This document shows positions 54,328 through 61,010 of a DNA stretch of 63,167 nucleotides, piece by piece. The notes beneath the pieces are model-generated. The model was not told the origin of the DNA. It saw only the letters and a program-made list of their open reading frames with translations, and ran no database searches. This DNA is from Ktedonobacterales bacterium. GTDB taxonomy: Bacteria > Chloroflexota > Ktedonobacteria > Ktedonobacterales > JADMIN01. How positions within the stretch are numbered: position 1 is the stretch's first letter; each line of letters opens with the position of its first letter. The stretch covers positions 1-63,167 of the forward strand of contig JADMIN010000001.1 of assembly GCA_015478575.1 (NCBI GenBank). Reading direction: 5' to 3'. Both the position numbers and the translations under genes were made by a program.

Positions 54328-55823
54328 TCAGCACGCTCCCGCCACCATTGCTCGCGGCCTGTGGTATCCGGCGTGTCAGGTGTTGGTGGCTCGTCTGTCG
54401 TGTAGCGCCGCTCCAGCGCCAGATAGCGCGTGCGCGGACCGTCGAAGTACAACTGCACCTGCCCGGTGGGGCCGTTGCGATGCTTGGCTAGTATCAGGTC
54501 CGCGATGTGCTTGCGCTCGGTATCGGGGTTGTACACCTCCTCACGGTGGATGAACAGCACCACGTCGGCGTCCTGCTCCAGACTACCGCTTTCACGCAGG
54601 TCGCTAAGTTGCGGGCGCTTGTCGGCGCGGTTCTCGACCGCACGGGAGAGTTGGGAGAGCGCGATGAGGGGCACGTTCATCTCACGCGCAAGGTTTTTCA
54701 ATCCACGTGAGATAGCCGAGACCTCTTGCACGCGATTCTCCGGCCTGCCGCTGGTGATATCCCCTCCACCGCTGGTCACACCTGCCATGATTTGCAGATA
54801 GTCCACCACGACCAGGTCAACGGCGTGTTCCAGGCGCTGCCGCTTGACGCGCCGCCGAATGTCCGCGACGGAGAGGCCGGGGGTATCCTCGATGTAGAGC
54901 GGCAAACCGGACAGCCGCGCCATCGCGTCCATCGCCTGATGCCAGTCGTCATCGTCCAGGTGTCCCGTGCGCAGCGCCATCAGGTCAATCCCACTCTCCA
55001 TCGCCACCAGCCGCTCAATCAACTCGTCCTCGCTCATTTCCAGCGAGTAGAACGCGACGCCGTGCCCTTCCTTCGCCGCGGTCAGCGCGAGGCAGAGCGC
55101 CATGCCGGACTTGCCCACGGCGGGTCGCGCCGCGAGCAGGATCAAGTTGCCGCCGCGCCAGCCACTCGTCGTGCGGTCCAACTCGCCGTAGCCGCTAGGG
55201 ATGCCCACCAGTCCCGCACCGTGCGTGTTCCGCTCCTGCAACGCCTCTAAGCGGTCGGCATAGGCTGAGAGCGCATCACCCACGCTGCGACTGCTCTGGC
55301 GCGTGCCGGTGTGCCGCTCGGTGATACCCGCAACGATGTGTTCCGCTTGAACCAATGCCTCATCGCTGTCTGGCTCATTGTAGGCGATGCCGGCGATCTG
55401 CCCCGCGCCGTGAATGAGTGAGCGCAGCGTCGCCTTGTGCTCCACGATGCGAGCATAGTACACAGCGTGGCGACTCGTCGGCACCTGATTGGCAAGGCTG
55501 CTGACGTAACTCACGCCGCCTACCTCATCCAGTTTGCCGCGCCGCCGCAACTCGTCCGCCAGCGTGATGAGGTCTGACGGCTCACCCGCATTGTGCAGGT
55601 CCACTATCGCATGATAGATGTCGCGGTTCGTATTGCGGTAGAAGTCATCAGGACGCAGCACCTCTACCACGTCCGCTATCACGTCGCCGTCAATGAGGAT
55701 GCTGCCCAGGACCGCCGTTTCCGCGTCCACGTCCTGCGGCAGTAACTTCTCATACGGTTGCGTATCCGGTTGTCGCCTGCCGCCATTGCCGGTGTCTCGT
55801 CCCGGCACCGCACGTAGCGCCAT
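54324..55823 (-). CDS. dnaB: Replicative DNA helicase DnaB
   Basis: 499 aa. DnaB N-domain (KLLPQDVDAETAVLGSILID, LRPDDFYRNTNRDIYHAIVD) and RecA-type C-domain with Walker A LLAARPAVGKSGMALCLA, VAFYSLEMSEDELIERLVA, Walker B VDLVVVDYLQIM, LIALSQLSRAVENR, KRPQLSDLRESGSLEQDADV. Full length, all motifs intact. ATG 55823 chosen over 55901 because of GAGAGGAGA. Acts with the loader at 55853 to open the fork; no DNA polymerase is present, so the host enzyme must do synthesis. Confidence 0.95.
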   Translation of the reverse strand: MALRAVPGRDTGNGGRRQPDTQPYEKLLPQDVDAETAVLGSILIDGDVIADVVEVLRPDDFYRNTNRDIYHAIVDLHNAGEPSDLITLADELRRRGKLDEVGGVSYVSSLANQVPTSRHAVYYARIVEHKATLRSLIHGAGQIAGIAYNEPDSDEALVQAEHIVAGITERHTGTRQSSRSVGDALSAYADRLEALQERNTHGAGLVGIPSGYGELDRTTSGWRGGNLILLAARPAVGKSGMALCLALTAAKEGHGVAFYSLEMSEDELIERLVAMESGIDLMALRTGHLDDDDWHQAMDAMARLSGLPLYIEDTPGLSVADIRRRVKRQRLEHAVDLVVVDYLQIMAGVTSGGGDITSGRPENRVQEVSAISRGLKNLAREMNVPLIALSQLSRAVENRADKRPQLSDLRESGSLEQDADVVLFIHREEVYNPDTERKHIADLILAKHRNGPTGQVQLYFDGPRTRYLALERRYTTDEPPTPDTPDTTGREQWWRERAE

Positions 55824-55852
55824 CGTCGTCTCTCCTCTATCCGCTCCGCCCA

Positions 55853-56806
55853 CTACCGTTTGCGTAGGTTCACGCCATCCACTTCCACCACGTCGCAGCA
55901 CTCAATCAGGCGTTCCAGGATACGTGCGCCGATGCGCTCACCAAGCGCCTTGAGGCCGTAGTTGGTCGTGAGGCAGATCGGCATCTCGCGCTCGTACCGC
56001 TCGTTGACGACGCTGAACAAGCGTTCCTGCACCCACTCGTTTTGCTGCTCCACGCCAATGTCATCCAGCGCCAGAAGCTTCACCTGCTTGGCGCGGGCGA
56101 GCGAGTGCGCGTAGGAGCCGTCGGCGTAGCCGCCACGGAGCGTGTCGAAGAAGTCGGTGGAGGTGGTAAACCAGAGCGGCGCGATGTCCGCGCCGTTGTA
56201 GATGGGGTAGGACCGCGATGGACGCGGCGTGTACTGCGGCACGTAGTGTGTCACCAGTTCACGCAAGGCGGCGATGAGCAGGCCCGTCTTGCCGGTGCCG
56301 AACACGCCTTTGAGGATCAACCCGCGCGTGCCGTCCCACGCCTGGGTAAACCCGCGCAACGCCGCCACCGCCGCCGCCGTCTCAGTGGTCATGGGGTACG
56401 TGTCGAAGGTCTGCGCCAGCCGCCGCGTCGGCACGCCGCCGCGCACCAGGTACTCGCGCACCGTCTCCGCGCGGTGCGCCGCTTCCTCCACACGGAAGCG
56501 TGCGCGCCCCTGCTCACACTGTGAGCAAGGCACCAGGAACGGCCCTTGCGCGAGCCGCCCCGTGTCCTGGCAGTCATAGCAGGTGCCGGTGTAGGCGGCG
56601 CGTGCAGCATCCGCATGCGCCTTGCGTTCACTCATGTGCGCCTGAATCGCGGTAATGCGAGAGGCAAGCGCGGGATTACTGTGAGATGGGCGATGGTTGT
56701 TGTTGTTTGCCGGGTCGCTTGACGTAGCGGGCGTACTCACCGTCGTCATGCGCGTCAGGTTGTGCGGGCTGGTAGGGTTGCCGTCGTGCTGCTGCTGATG
56801 TGCCAT
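55853..56806 (-). CDS. DnaC/IstB-like helicase loader with zinc motif
   Basis: 317 aa. N-terminal low-complexity region, a zinc motif CYDCQDTGR...VPCSQCEQG at about residues 75-100, then an AAA+ core: Walker A LILKGVFGTGKTGLLIAALR, sensor-type FTTSTDFFDTLRGGYADGSY, Walker B KLLALDDIGVEQQNEWVQER, CLTTNYGLKALGERIGARIL. Loads DnaB onto DNA. ATG 56806 has GAGGAGA; it overlaps the initiator gene by 131 bases, so an internal start (about 56749) is possible. Confidence 0.8.
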   Translation of the reverse strand: MAHQQQHDGNPTSPHNLTRMTTVSTPATSSDPANNNNHRPSHSNPALASRITAIQAHMSERKAHADAARAAYTGTCYDCQDTGRLAQGPFLVPCSQCEQGRARFRVEEAAHRAETVREYLVRGGVPTRRLAQTFDTYPMTTETAAAVAALRGFTQAWDGTRGLILKGVFGTGKTGLLIAALRELVTHYVPQYTPRPSRSYPIYNGADIAPLWFTTSTDFFDTLRGGYADGSYAHSLARAKQVKLLALDDIGVEQQNEWVQERLFSVVNERYEREMPICLTTNYGLKALGERIGARILERLIECCDVVEVDGVNLRKR

Positions 56807-57797
56807 TGCTGACGTCTCCTCTGCGTTGCTGCTGTGTCGTATGCTCAACGTCGCGCCGGAACGCTTCCAGGTCGCCGCTGTGTGCCACGAAGGTCTTAGC
56901 GACGGACTTGAGTGAGAGAAACTTCCCCTGCCAGTAGGGTTCGCGCTTGATGAGCCGATACCACGCCATGACTTCATCCACAGACACCGGCTGGCCGTCA
57001 CGTGCGGTAGAGAACCAGTGCAGGCCGTCACGTTCTTGCCCCTCGGCGGGGTGCTTCTTGAGGTGCATCTCAGCACATAGCGCCTTGATGCCTTGAGCGA
57101 CGTAGGCTTGTTCTTCGCCCGTATACCTGCGGGAGCGTGTGGCAGTGGATTTCTTTGACGGGGGTGCCGCAACCGGCTCTGCCGGTGCGGGTGATGCGTG
57201 AGCATCACTCTCTATCTGTTTAGAGACTTTATTTCTCTCTTTATTTATAAGGTGCTCAATTTTTGCGCTAGTTTGCGTCTCAACTAGCGCATTTTTTGAC
57301 ACAACTAGCGCATTTTCTGCGCTAGTTTGCGTCTCAACTAGCGCATTTTTTGCGCTAGCCCCCTCGTCTTCAACTAGCGCAGTTTTTGCGCTAGTTGATA
57401 CAGTGCATCGCGCAGGCAGTGTCCAGGCGGTGATGGGGAGCAGATGGTACGCACGGACCTGGGTACGCCCGCGCTCGCCCGCGTCTGAGGCGATGATGTG
57501 CGCTGCCTCTAGCTCCTGTAGTCCCCTCATCACGGTGTTACGTGAGAGGTTGAGGGTGTCACCGAGCTGCTTGTAGGATAGACGAATGCTCTCCCGGTGA
57601 TAGCCAAGGGTGTTGCGCACGATGTAACTGAGGCAGTAGTACGCCGTGGGACTGATGACACCCAGGAGGTCATCATAGTAGGCGTTGTCTGCCTGTGTGA
57701 AGCCACGCATCGGCAGGCGTCGCACGTTATCCGGCGCGTCGTGCGACACGTCTGCTGGGGCGGTACTGGCGGTGTACGTGCCTCGATCCTCTGCCAT
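56676..57797 (-). CDS. Winged-helix replication initiator (O-like)
   Basis: 373 aa. Residues about 35-120 form a winged HTH (LLGVISPTAYYCLSYIVRNT, LSYKQLGDTLNLSRNTVMRG, LQELEAAHIIASDAGERGRT). Residues about 135-200 are the repeat-encoded segment (SAKNALVETQTSAENALVV) whose DNA is the iteron array. The C-domain (EEQAYVAQGIKALCAEMHLK, DEVMAWYRLIKREPYWQGKF, LSLKSVAKTFVAHSGDLEAF) resembles loader-binding regions of phage initiators. ATG 57797 follows GGGAG. Binds the origin and recruits the loader. Confidence 0.75.
   Translation of the reverse strand: MAEDRGTYTASTAPADVSHDAPDNVRRLPMRGFTQADNAYYDDLLGVISPTAYYCLSYIVRNTLGYHRESIRLSYKQLGDTLNLSRNTVMRGLQELEAAHIIASDAGERGRTQVRAYHLLPITAWTLPARCTVSTSAKTALVEDEGASAKNALVETQTSAENALVVSKNALVETQTSAKIEHLINKERNKVSKQIESDAHASPAPAEPVAAPPSKKSTATRSRRYTGEEQAYVAQGIKALCAEMHLKKHPAEGQERDGLHWFSTARDGQPVSVDEVMAWYRLIKREPYWQGKFLSLKSVAKTFVAHSGDLEAFRRDVEHTTQQQRRGDVSNGTSAAARRQPYQPAQPDAHDDGEYARYVKRPGKQQQPSPISQ
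57210..57263. other. AT-rich stretch flanking the iterons, candidate unwinding element
   Basis: CTCTATCTGTTTAGAGACTT and following TTATTTCTC, TTTATTTATAAGG are far more AT-rich than the genome average. Adjacent to the iteron array inside the initiator gene, the usual place for a DNA unwinding element. Confidence 0.55.
57264..57396. repeat. Eight iteron-like repeats, candidate replication origin
   Basis: Core AACTAGCGCA. Plus-orientation copies at 57282, 57303, 57336, 57372; minus-orientation copies at 57264, 57318, 57351 (last two bases differ), 57387. Orientations mostly alternate. All spacings are multiples of three because the array is inside the coding frame of the initiator. Lambda-type phages place ori iterons inside gene O in the same way. 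Confidence 0.7.
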
Positions 57798-58164
57798 GCG
57801 CCGCTCCCATATCTGTGCTGTCGCTGTCGCTGTCGCTGTCATTGAATAGGGGTATCGTTGTTCCACGTCGAGGAAACTTTCTAGCCCGCCGTCAGTAGTA
57901 CCGCTGCGACGCACCGCGCCGCTGTGGTATACTGGTGGTGTGCGGTTGACTGCGTTGACTGATCTGCGACTGATCTGCGCTCCACGGTTCGTTGCCATCG
58001 TCCCGTTGCCTCTCAGTTGCCGGTCACTGTTCCGTTTCACTTTCATTCGCATCCCGTCTCACTCACGCGCATTCGCGCACGCCGCCCGGCTCACCCGCGT
58101 AGTCGTCTCCGCGGGTCGTCCGGGCGGTTCCCCTTTTCCTGCCTCCCACCGCGTGTCTGCATGG
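57798..58164. other. 367-base gap between the initiator start and the Dcm-like gene end
   Basis: No convincing gene in either strand. Contents: a CTGTCG tandem (about 57815-57840), a plus-strand TATACT at 57929-57934 without a good -35, and an 11-bp direct repeat CTGATCTGCGA (57959 and 57970). The initiator frame continues upstream to 58052 but without an SD-linked start. Confidence 0.5.
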
Positions 58165-59214
58165 TCATGCTGTCCAGCCCCTTGCCTCAGCGTCATGGGC
58201 CGCCACCATCGCGGCCAGGATCGGAAAACATTGTTGTGGGACCACTGCGTTGCCGAGCGCCTTCAGCCGTGCCGCTCGGTTCGGGACCGTGCCCGTGACG
58301 GTGCGCGGCGCTTCCCAGGGCGCTTGCGGCTGTCCGGGTCCGGTGGGCCAGGGATGGCGGGGGCATCCAGCGCCGTCCAGCCTTCCGGGAAACCCATCAG
58401 CGACTCGACCCATTCGGGGTTGAGCTTGCCGGGAGTCGCGTTGCCCTGATTGACCTCGGCAGAGAGATACAGTCCGTGTATCCCGGCTTCCTGCGACGGC
58501 GTGCGTTTTGTCTGTCGTGCCTCGTTCGGTGATGCCCGCGGTGTCGGCCACGTCGCTATCGCTGAAAGGTGCGGGCGTCCGCGGCTGTCCCTGGCATTCG
58601 GCCCACTGTGATGTCCGTCCGTGCTCATCGGCGTGGGCCACACCTTCACCGCTTCGCGCAGTTGGAAGTCCTTTCCTAGAGCTATCCGCTTCGTGGAAGC
58701 GCCGCCTGTACCGTCCATTGTCATCGGCGTGGGCCACGACAAAGCAGCGTTCGCGGAGGTGCGGCGCACCCGCGGCAGCAGCCGGAAGTACAAACGCCCG
58801 GCTTTCGTACCCCGCGGTGTCCAGGTCAGCGAGTACACGGTCGAGTGCCATGCCGACGAAGCCAGCAACGTTCTCGACAAGTACCCAACCTGGCTCGTAG
58901 ATTTGCACAATACGCAGCATCTCCGGCCAGAGGTAACGGTCATCTGCCGCGCCCCCGCGCTTGCCGGCGACACTGAAGGGCTGGCAGGGGATGCCTCCTG
59001 CCACAACATCAACGCGTCCAAAGTCGTGCTCCCACACCTTGCGTATGTCGCCTACGCGCTTCACGTCCGGCCAGTGCTTCGCCAGCACACGGCGGCAATA
59101 CGGGTCAATCTCCACCTGGCCGACGATCTGCATGCCCGCCCATTCGGCGGCTAAATCAATGCCGCCGATTCCAGAGCAGAGCGACAGGAATCGCAGCGGC
59201 CTGGTGTCTGCCAT
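58165..59214 (-). CDS. DNA (cytosine-5) methyltransferase
   Basis: 349 aa. C5 motifs in order: I FLSLCSGIGGIDLAAEWAGM, IV GGIPCQPFSVAGKRGG (catalytic PCQ), VI VLVENVAGFV, VIII-like RERCFVVAHADDNGRYRRR, X RLKALGNAVVPQQCFPILAA. Motif order and length fit small phage Dcm enzymes. Motif X ends about 20 residues before the C-terminus. GTG 59220 or ATG 59214 as start. A second long frame inside it may also be coding (58263-59021). Confidence 0.88.
   Translation of the reverse strand: MADTRPLRFLSLCSGIGGIDLAAEWAGMQIVGQVEIDPYCRRVLAKHWPDVKRVGDIRKVWEHDFGRVDVVAGGIPCQPFSVAGKRGGAADDRYLWPEMLRIVQIYEPGWVLVENVAGFVGMALDRVLADLDTAGYESRAFVLPAAAAGAPHLRERCFVVAHADDNGRYRRRFHEADSSRKGLPTARSGEGVAHADEHGRTSQWAECQGQPRTPAPFSDSDVADTAGITERGTTDKTHAVAGSRDTRTVSLCRGQSGQRDSRQAQPRMGRVADGFPGRLDGAGCPRHPWPTGPGQPQAPWEAPRTVTGTVPNRAARLKALGNAVVPQQCFPILAAMVAAHDAEARGWTA
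58263..59021 (-). CDS. Possible overlapping gene inside the methyltransferase (dual coding)
   Basis: 252 aa in another frame of the same strand. It contains the recurring WPTP motifs (SWPTPMTMDGTGG, VWPTPMSTDGHH, TWPTPRASPNEA), SLTWTPRGTKAGRLYFRLLP and LNPEWVESLMGFPEGWTALD. I know these as conserved stretches of many phage Dcm-linked proteins (LNP-WVEWLMGFP-GWT). Either it is an expressed overlapping protein or a record of frame history. No SD is evident at 59021, so translation is uncertain. Confidence 0.4.
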   Translation of the reverse strand: MDALMLWQEASPASPSVSPASAGARQMTVTSGRRCCVLCKSTSQVGYLSRTLLASSAWHSTVYSLTWTPRGTKAGRLYFRLLPRVRRTSANAALSWPTPMTMDGTGGASTKRIALGKDFQLREAVKVWPTPMSTDGHHSGPNARDSRGRPHLSAIATWPTPRASPNEARQTKRTPSQEAGIHGLYLSAEVNQGNATPGKLNPEWVESLMGFPEGWTALDAPAIPGPPDPDSRKRPGKRRAPSRARSRTERHG

Positions 59215-59219
59215 CTTCA

Positions 59220-59474
59220 CTACCCCACCTTGCCGCGCTCATTCAGCCGCCGCGTGTACTCCTGGTGCGGAATGAACACGCCGCGCTGTGTCGCCCGCGC
59301 CGCTCGCTGCATGCAGCGTTTGCAGCGCCCGTCCCGCCCGTATACGCCGTCGCGCCAGTCGAGCGCGTGCTGGCACTGCTCACACGTGGCTGCCGTGGGC
59401 GTGGCAGGCGCTTCCGCTGCCACTGGCGCTGCGTCCGTCTCCGCCACCGCTACCGCTACCGTGTCGGTCGTCAT
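59220..59474 (-). CDS. Small zinc-ribbon-like protein between methyltransferase genes (84 aa)
   Basis: An Ala/Val-rich N-terminus, then CEQCQHALDWRDGVYGRDGR with CKRCMQRAARA (C-x2-C...C-x2-C) and FIPHQEYTRRLNERG. A zinc ribbon of this type often accompanies phage DNA-modifying enzymes. ATG 59474 overlaps the 59471 gene stop. Confidence 0.6.
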   Translation of the reverse strand: MTTDTVAVAVAETDAAPVAAEAPATPTAATCEQCQHALDWRDGVYGRDGRCKRCMQRAARATQRGVFIPHQEYTRRLNERGKVG

Positions 59475-60460
59475 GCGATACTCCATAGAACTGGCTGTAT
59501 CTCAGCCGCTATCCGCTCCTCGGCCAGTGCGATGTAGGCCGCGTTCAACTCAATGCCGAGATAGTGCCGGTTGTGCCGGCGTGCTACCACGCCGGTTGTT
59601 CCAGCTCCGAAGAATGGGTCCAGTACCAGATCGCCGGGACGGGAGCCAGCGAGGATGCAGCGCCCAGCCAGTGCTTCGGGCATGGTCGCGGAATGCTCGC
59701 TGCATTGTTGCGGTGGAATCGTCCAGACTGTGTTGAGGCTGCGGATCACGCTCTCATCGCAGTAGTAGCGGGCACGCTTGGCAAACAGGAACACATACTC
59801 GTGCGCCTTCATTGGCCGGTCGCGTGTCGGGTCCGGCATCGCGCCGTGTTTGTGCCATACCACGTCGGAGCGCAGCCACCAGCCATCGGCTTGCAGCGCG
59901 AAGGCGACGAGCCACGGCACGCCGAAGAGTTGTTTATTCTGGTAGCCGGTGCCGTTCGTGTGCCGCTGCTTGCCGCCCTCATCGCGCCGTGTGCCACCTG
60001 TGCCCTTATGATTGCTGTAGCCCGCGCCGGCGTAGCTATCGCCCAGATTAAGCCAGAGTGTGCCGTCATCTGTCAGCACGCGCTGAACCTCCTCGAAGAT
60101 CGCCACCATCCGGTCCACATACGCCGCCGGCGCCGCCTCCAGGCCAAGTTGCGCATCCTGCCGGATCGCACCGCAGTTGACGCAGTGGCCGCCAACATAC
60201 TTTGGACGCCAGTGGCCGGCTGCGACGTTCTTCCGGCGTCCGTTCGGTCCTGGCACCTCACAGGCCCACGGCGTGCGTTCGGCGTCCATAATCACATGTG
60301 AGCAGGACGCCTTACCACCGACCCATACCGCCGTCCCGTAGTCACGTTGCGCGTAATAGGGCGGCGACGTTACGCAGCACTGCACGCTCCGTGATGGCAA
60401 CTTGCGCAGCACCGAGAGCGCATCACCGTGCAGGATGGTGTCGCAACGCATGTCCGCCAT
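59471..60460 (-). CDS. DNA methyltransferase, N4-cytosine/N6-adenine class (SPPY)
   Basis: 329 aa. Motif IV CCVTSPPYYAQRDYG (SPPY points to N4-cytosine), zinc-like CVNCGAIRQDAQLG, LWLNLGDSYAGAGYSNHKG, WLVAFALQADGWWLRSDVVW, then motif I DLVLDPFFGAGTTGVVARRH and YLGIELNAAYIALAEERIA. Permuted beta-class order (IV before I). ATG 60460 follows GGAGAGG. Likely protects phage DNA. Confidence 0.88.
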   Translation of the reverse strand: MADMRCDTILHGDALSVLRKLPSRSVQCCVTSPPYYAQRDYGTAVWVGGKASCSHVIMDAERTPWACEVPGPNGRRKNVAAGHWRPKYVGGHCVNCGAIRQDAQLGLEAAPAAYVDRMVAIFEEVQRVLTDDGTLWLNLGDSYAGAGYSNHKGTGGTRRDEGGKQRHTNGTGYQNKQLFGVPWLVAFALQADGWWLRSDVVWHKHGAMPDPTRDRPMKAHEYVFLFAKRARYYCDESVIRSLNTVWTIPPQQCSEHSATMPEALAGRCILAGSRPGDLVLDPFFGAGTTGVVARRHNRHYLGIELNAAYIALAEERIAAEIQPVLWSIA

Positions 60461-60516
60461 CGTCTCGCCTCTCCGTCTCTCGCTCACTCGTTTGCCAAAC
60501 GCACACACAGTCGCGC

Positions 60517-60538
60517 AACGTTATAACGATAAGGGCGC
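60517..60538. repeat. 22-bp shared element, copy 2
   Basis: AACGTTATAACGATAAGGGC followed by GC, upstream of the SPPY methyltransferase. Core CGTTATAACG is a perfect palindrome. Matches the 50840 element in 20 of 22 bases. Confidence 0.55.
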
Positions 60539-60606
60539 ACAACGCCGCCGACCTGGGGCCGTGACACCCCTATTCAAGCCCCCTTGCGACAACCCACTAC
60601 TACGCG

Positions 60607-60624
60607 GGTCCACTCTGGTGGACC
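60607..60624. other. Small hairpin in the RHH-methyltransferase spacer
   Basis: GGTCCAC (60607-60613), loop TCTG, GTGGACC (60618-60624). It lies in the 198-base space between the RHH-like gene and the SPPY gene, downstream of the RHH stop. No T-run follows, so it may be an attenuator. Confidence 0.4.
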
Positions 60625-60658
60625 TGCATACTCGTCGGTCGTAGCGCCTGCGTACCTC

Positions 60659-60880
60659 CTAGGCGGAGTCGCGCTCGCGCATCATCCGCTTGGCGGCCCG
60701 CCGCATGCCGTCTACGTCGTACTTCGCCAGTTTCTCTCGCGCCGCGTCGCTCATAAAGCGGCGGATGGAGTACGACTCACCAGCGGCTTTGCGTGCGGCG
60801 ACGACGAGTTGAATCTTCTCCAAATCCTCGTCCTCAATCCAGACCCGCGCCTGTCGCTGGTTGGCTGGAATACCCGACAT
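60659..60880 (-). CDS. Ribbon-helix-helix-like DNA-binding protein
   Basis: 73 aa. Strand RVWIEDEDLEKIQLVVAARK, then AAGESYSIRRFMSDAAREKL, then KYDVDGMRRAAKRMM. Short strand plus two helices fits a ribbon-helix-helix regulator. ATG 60880 follows GGGAGGTGAG. Own promoter at 60941-60970 and adjacent to the integrase, so a directionality factor or early repressor is possible. Confidence 0.55.
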   Translation of the reverse strand: MSGIPANQRQARVWIEDEDLEKIQLVVAARKAAGESYSIRRFMSDAAREKLAKYDVDGMRRAAKRMMRERDSA

Positions 60881-60940
60881 ATCTCACCTCCCTCTACGCC
60901 GTTACTCGGACACATTCAGTGCGTCCATTCCACACACCAC

Positions 60941-60970
60941 AGTATACACGATGCGCCTATGGCACGTCAA
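60941..60970 (-). promoter_or_regulatory. Leftward promoter (TTGACG-N18-TATACT)
   Basis: -35 TTGACG at 60970-60965, -10 TATACT at 60946-60941. Heads the early leftward operon (RHH protein, methyltransferases, perhaps replication genes). Confidence 0.8.
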
Positions 60971-61010
60971 TAGCATGTATCAGTCACTACCGCACTAGCC
61001 CACAAGTCCA

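Noticed and set aside
57929..57934. Plus-strand promoter antisense to the Dcm gene (TATACT)
   Set aside because: No usable -35 at 16-18 bp upstream.
60554..60590. Fifth IS605-like element (TGACACCCC...GCCCCC)
   Set aside because: Only the flank resembles the others; the bases do not form the CCCC/GGGG stem.
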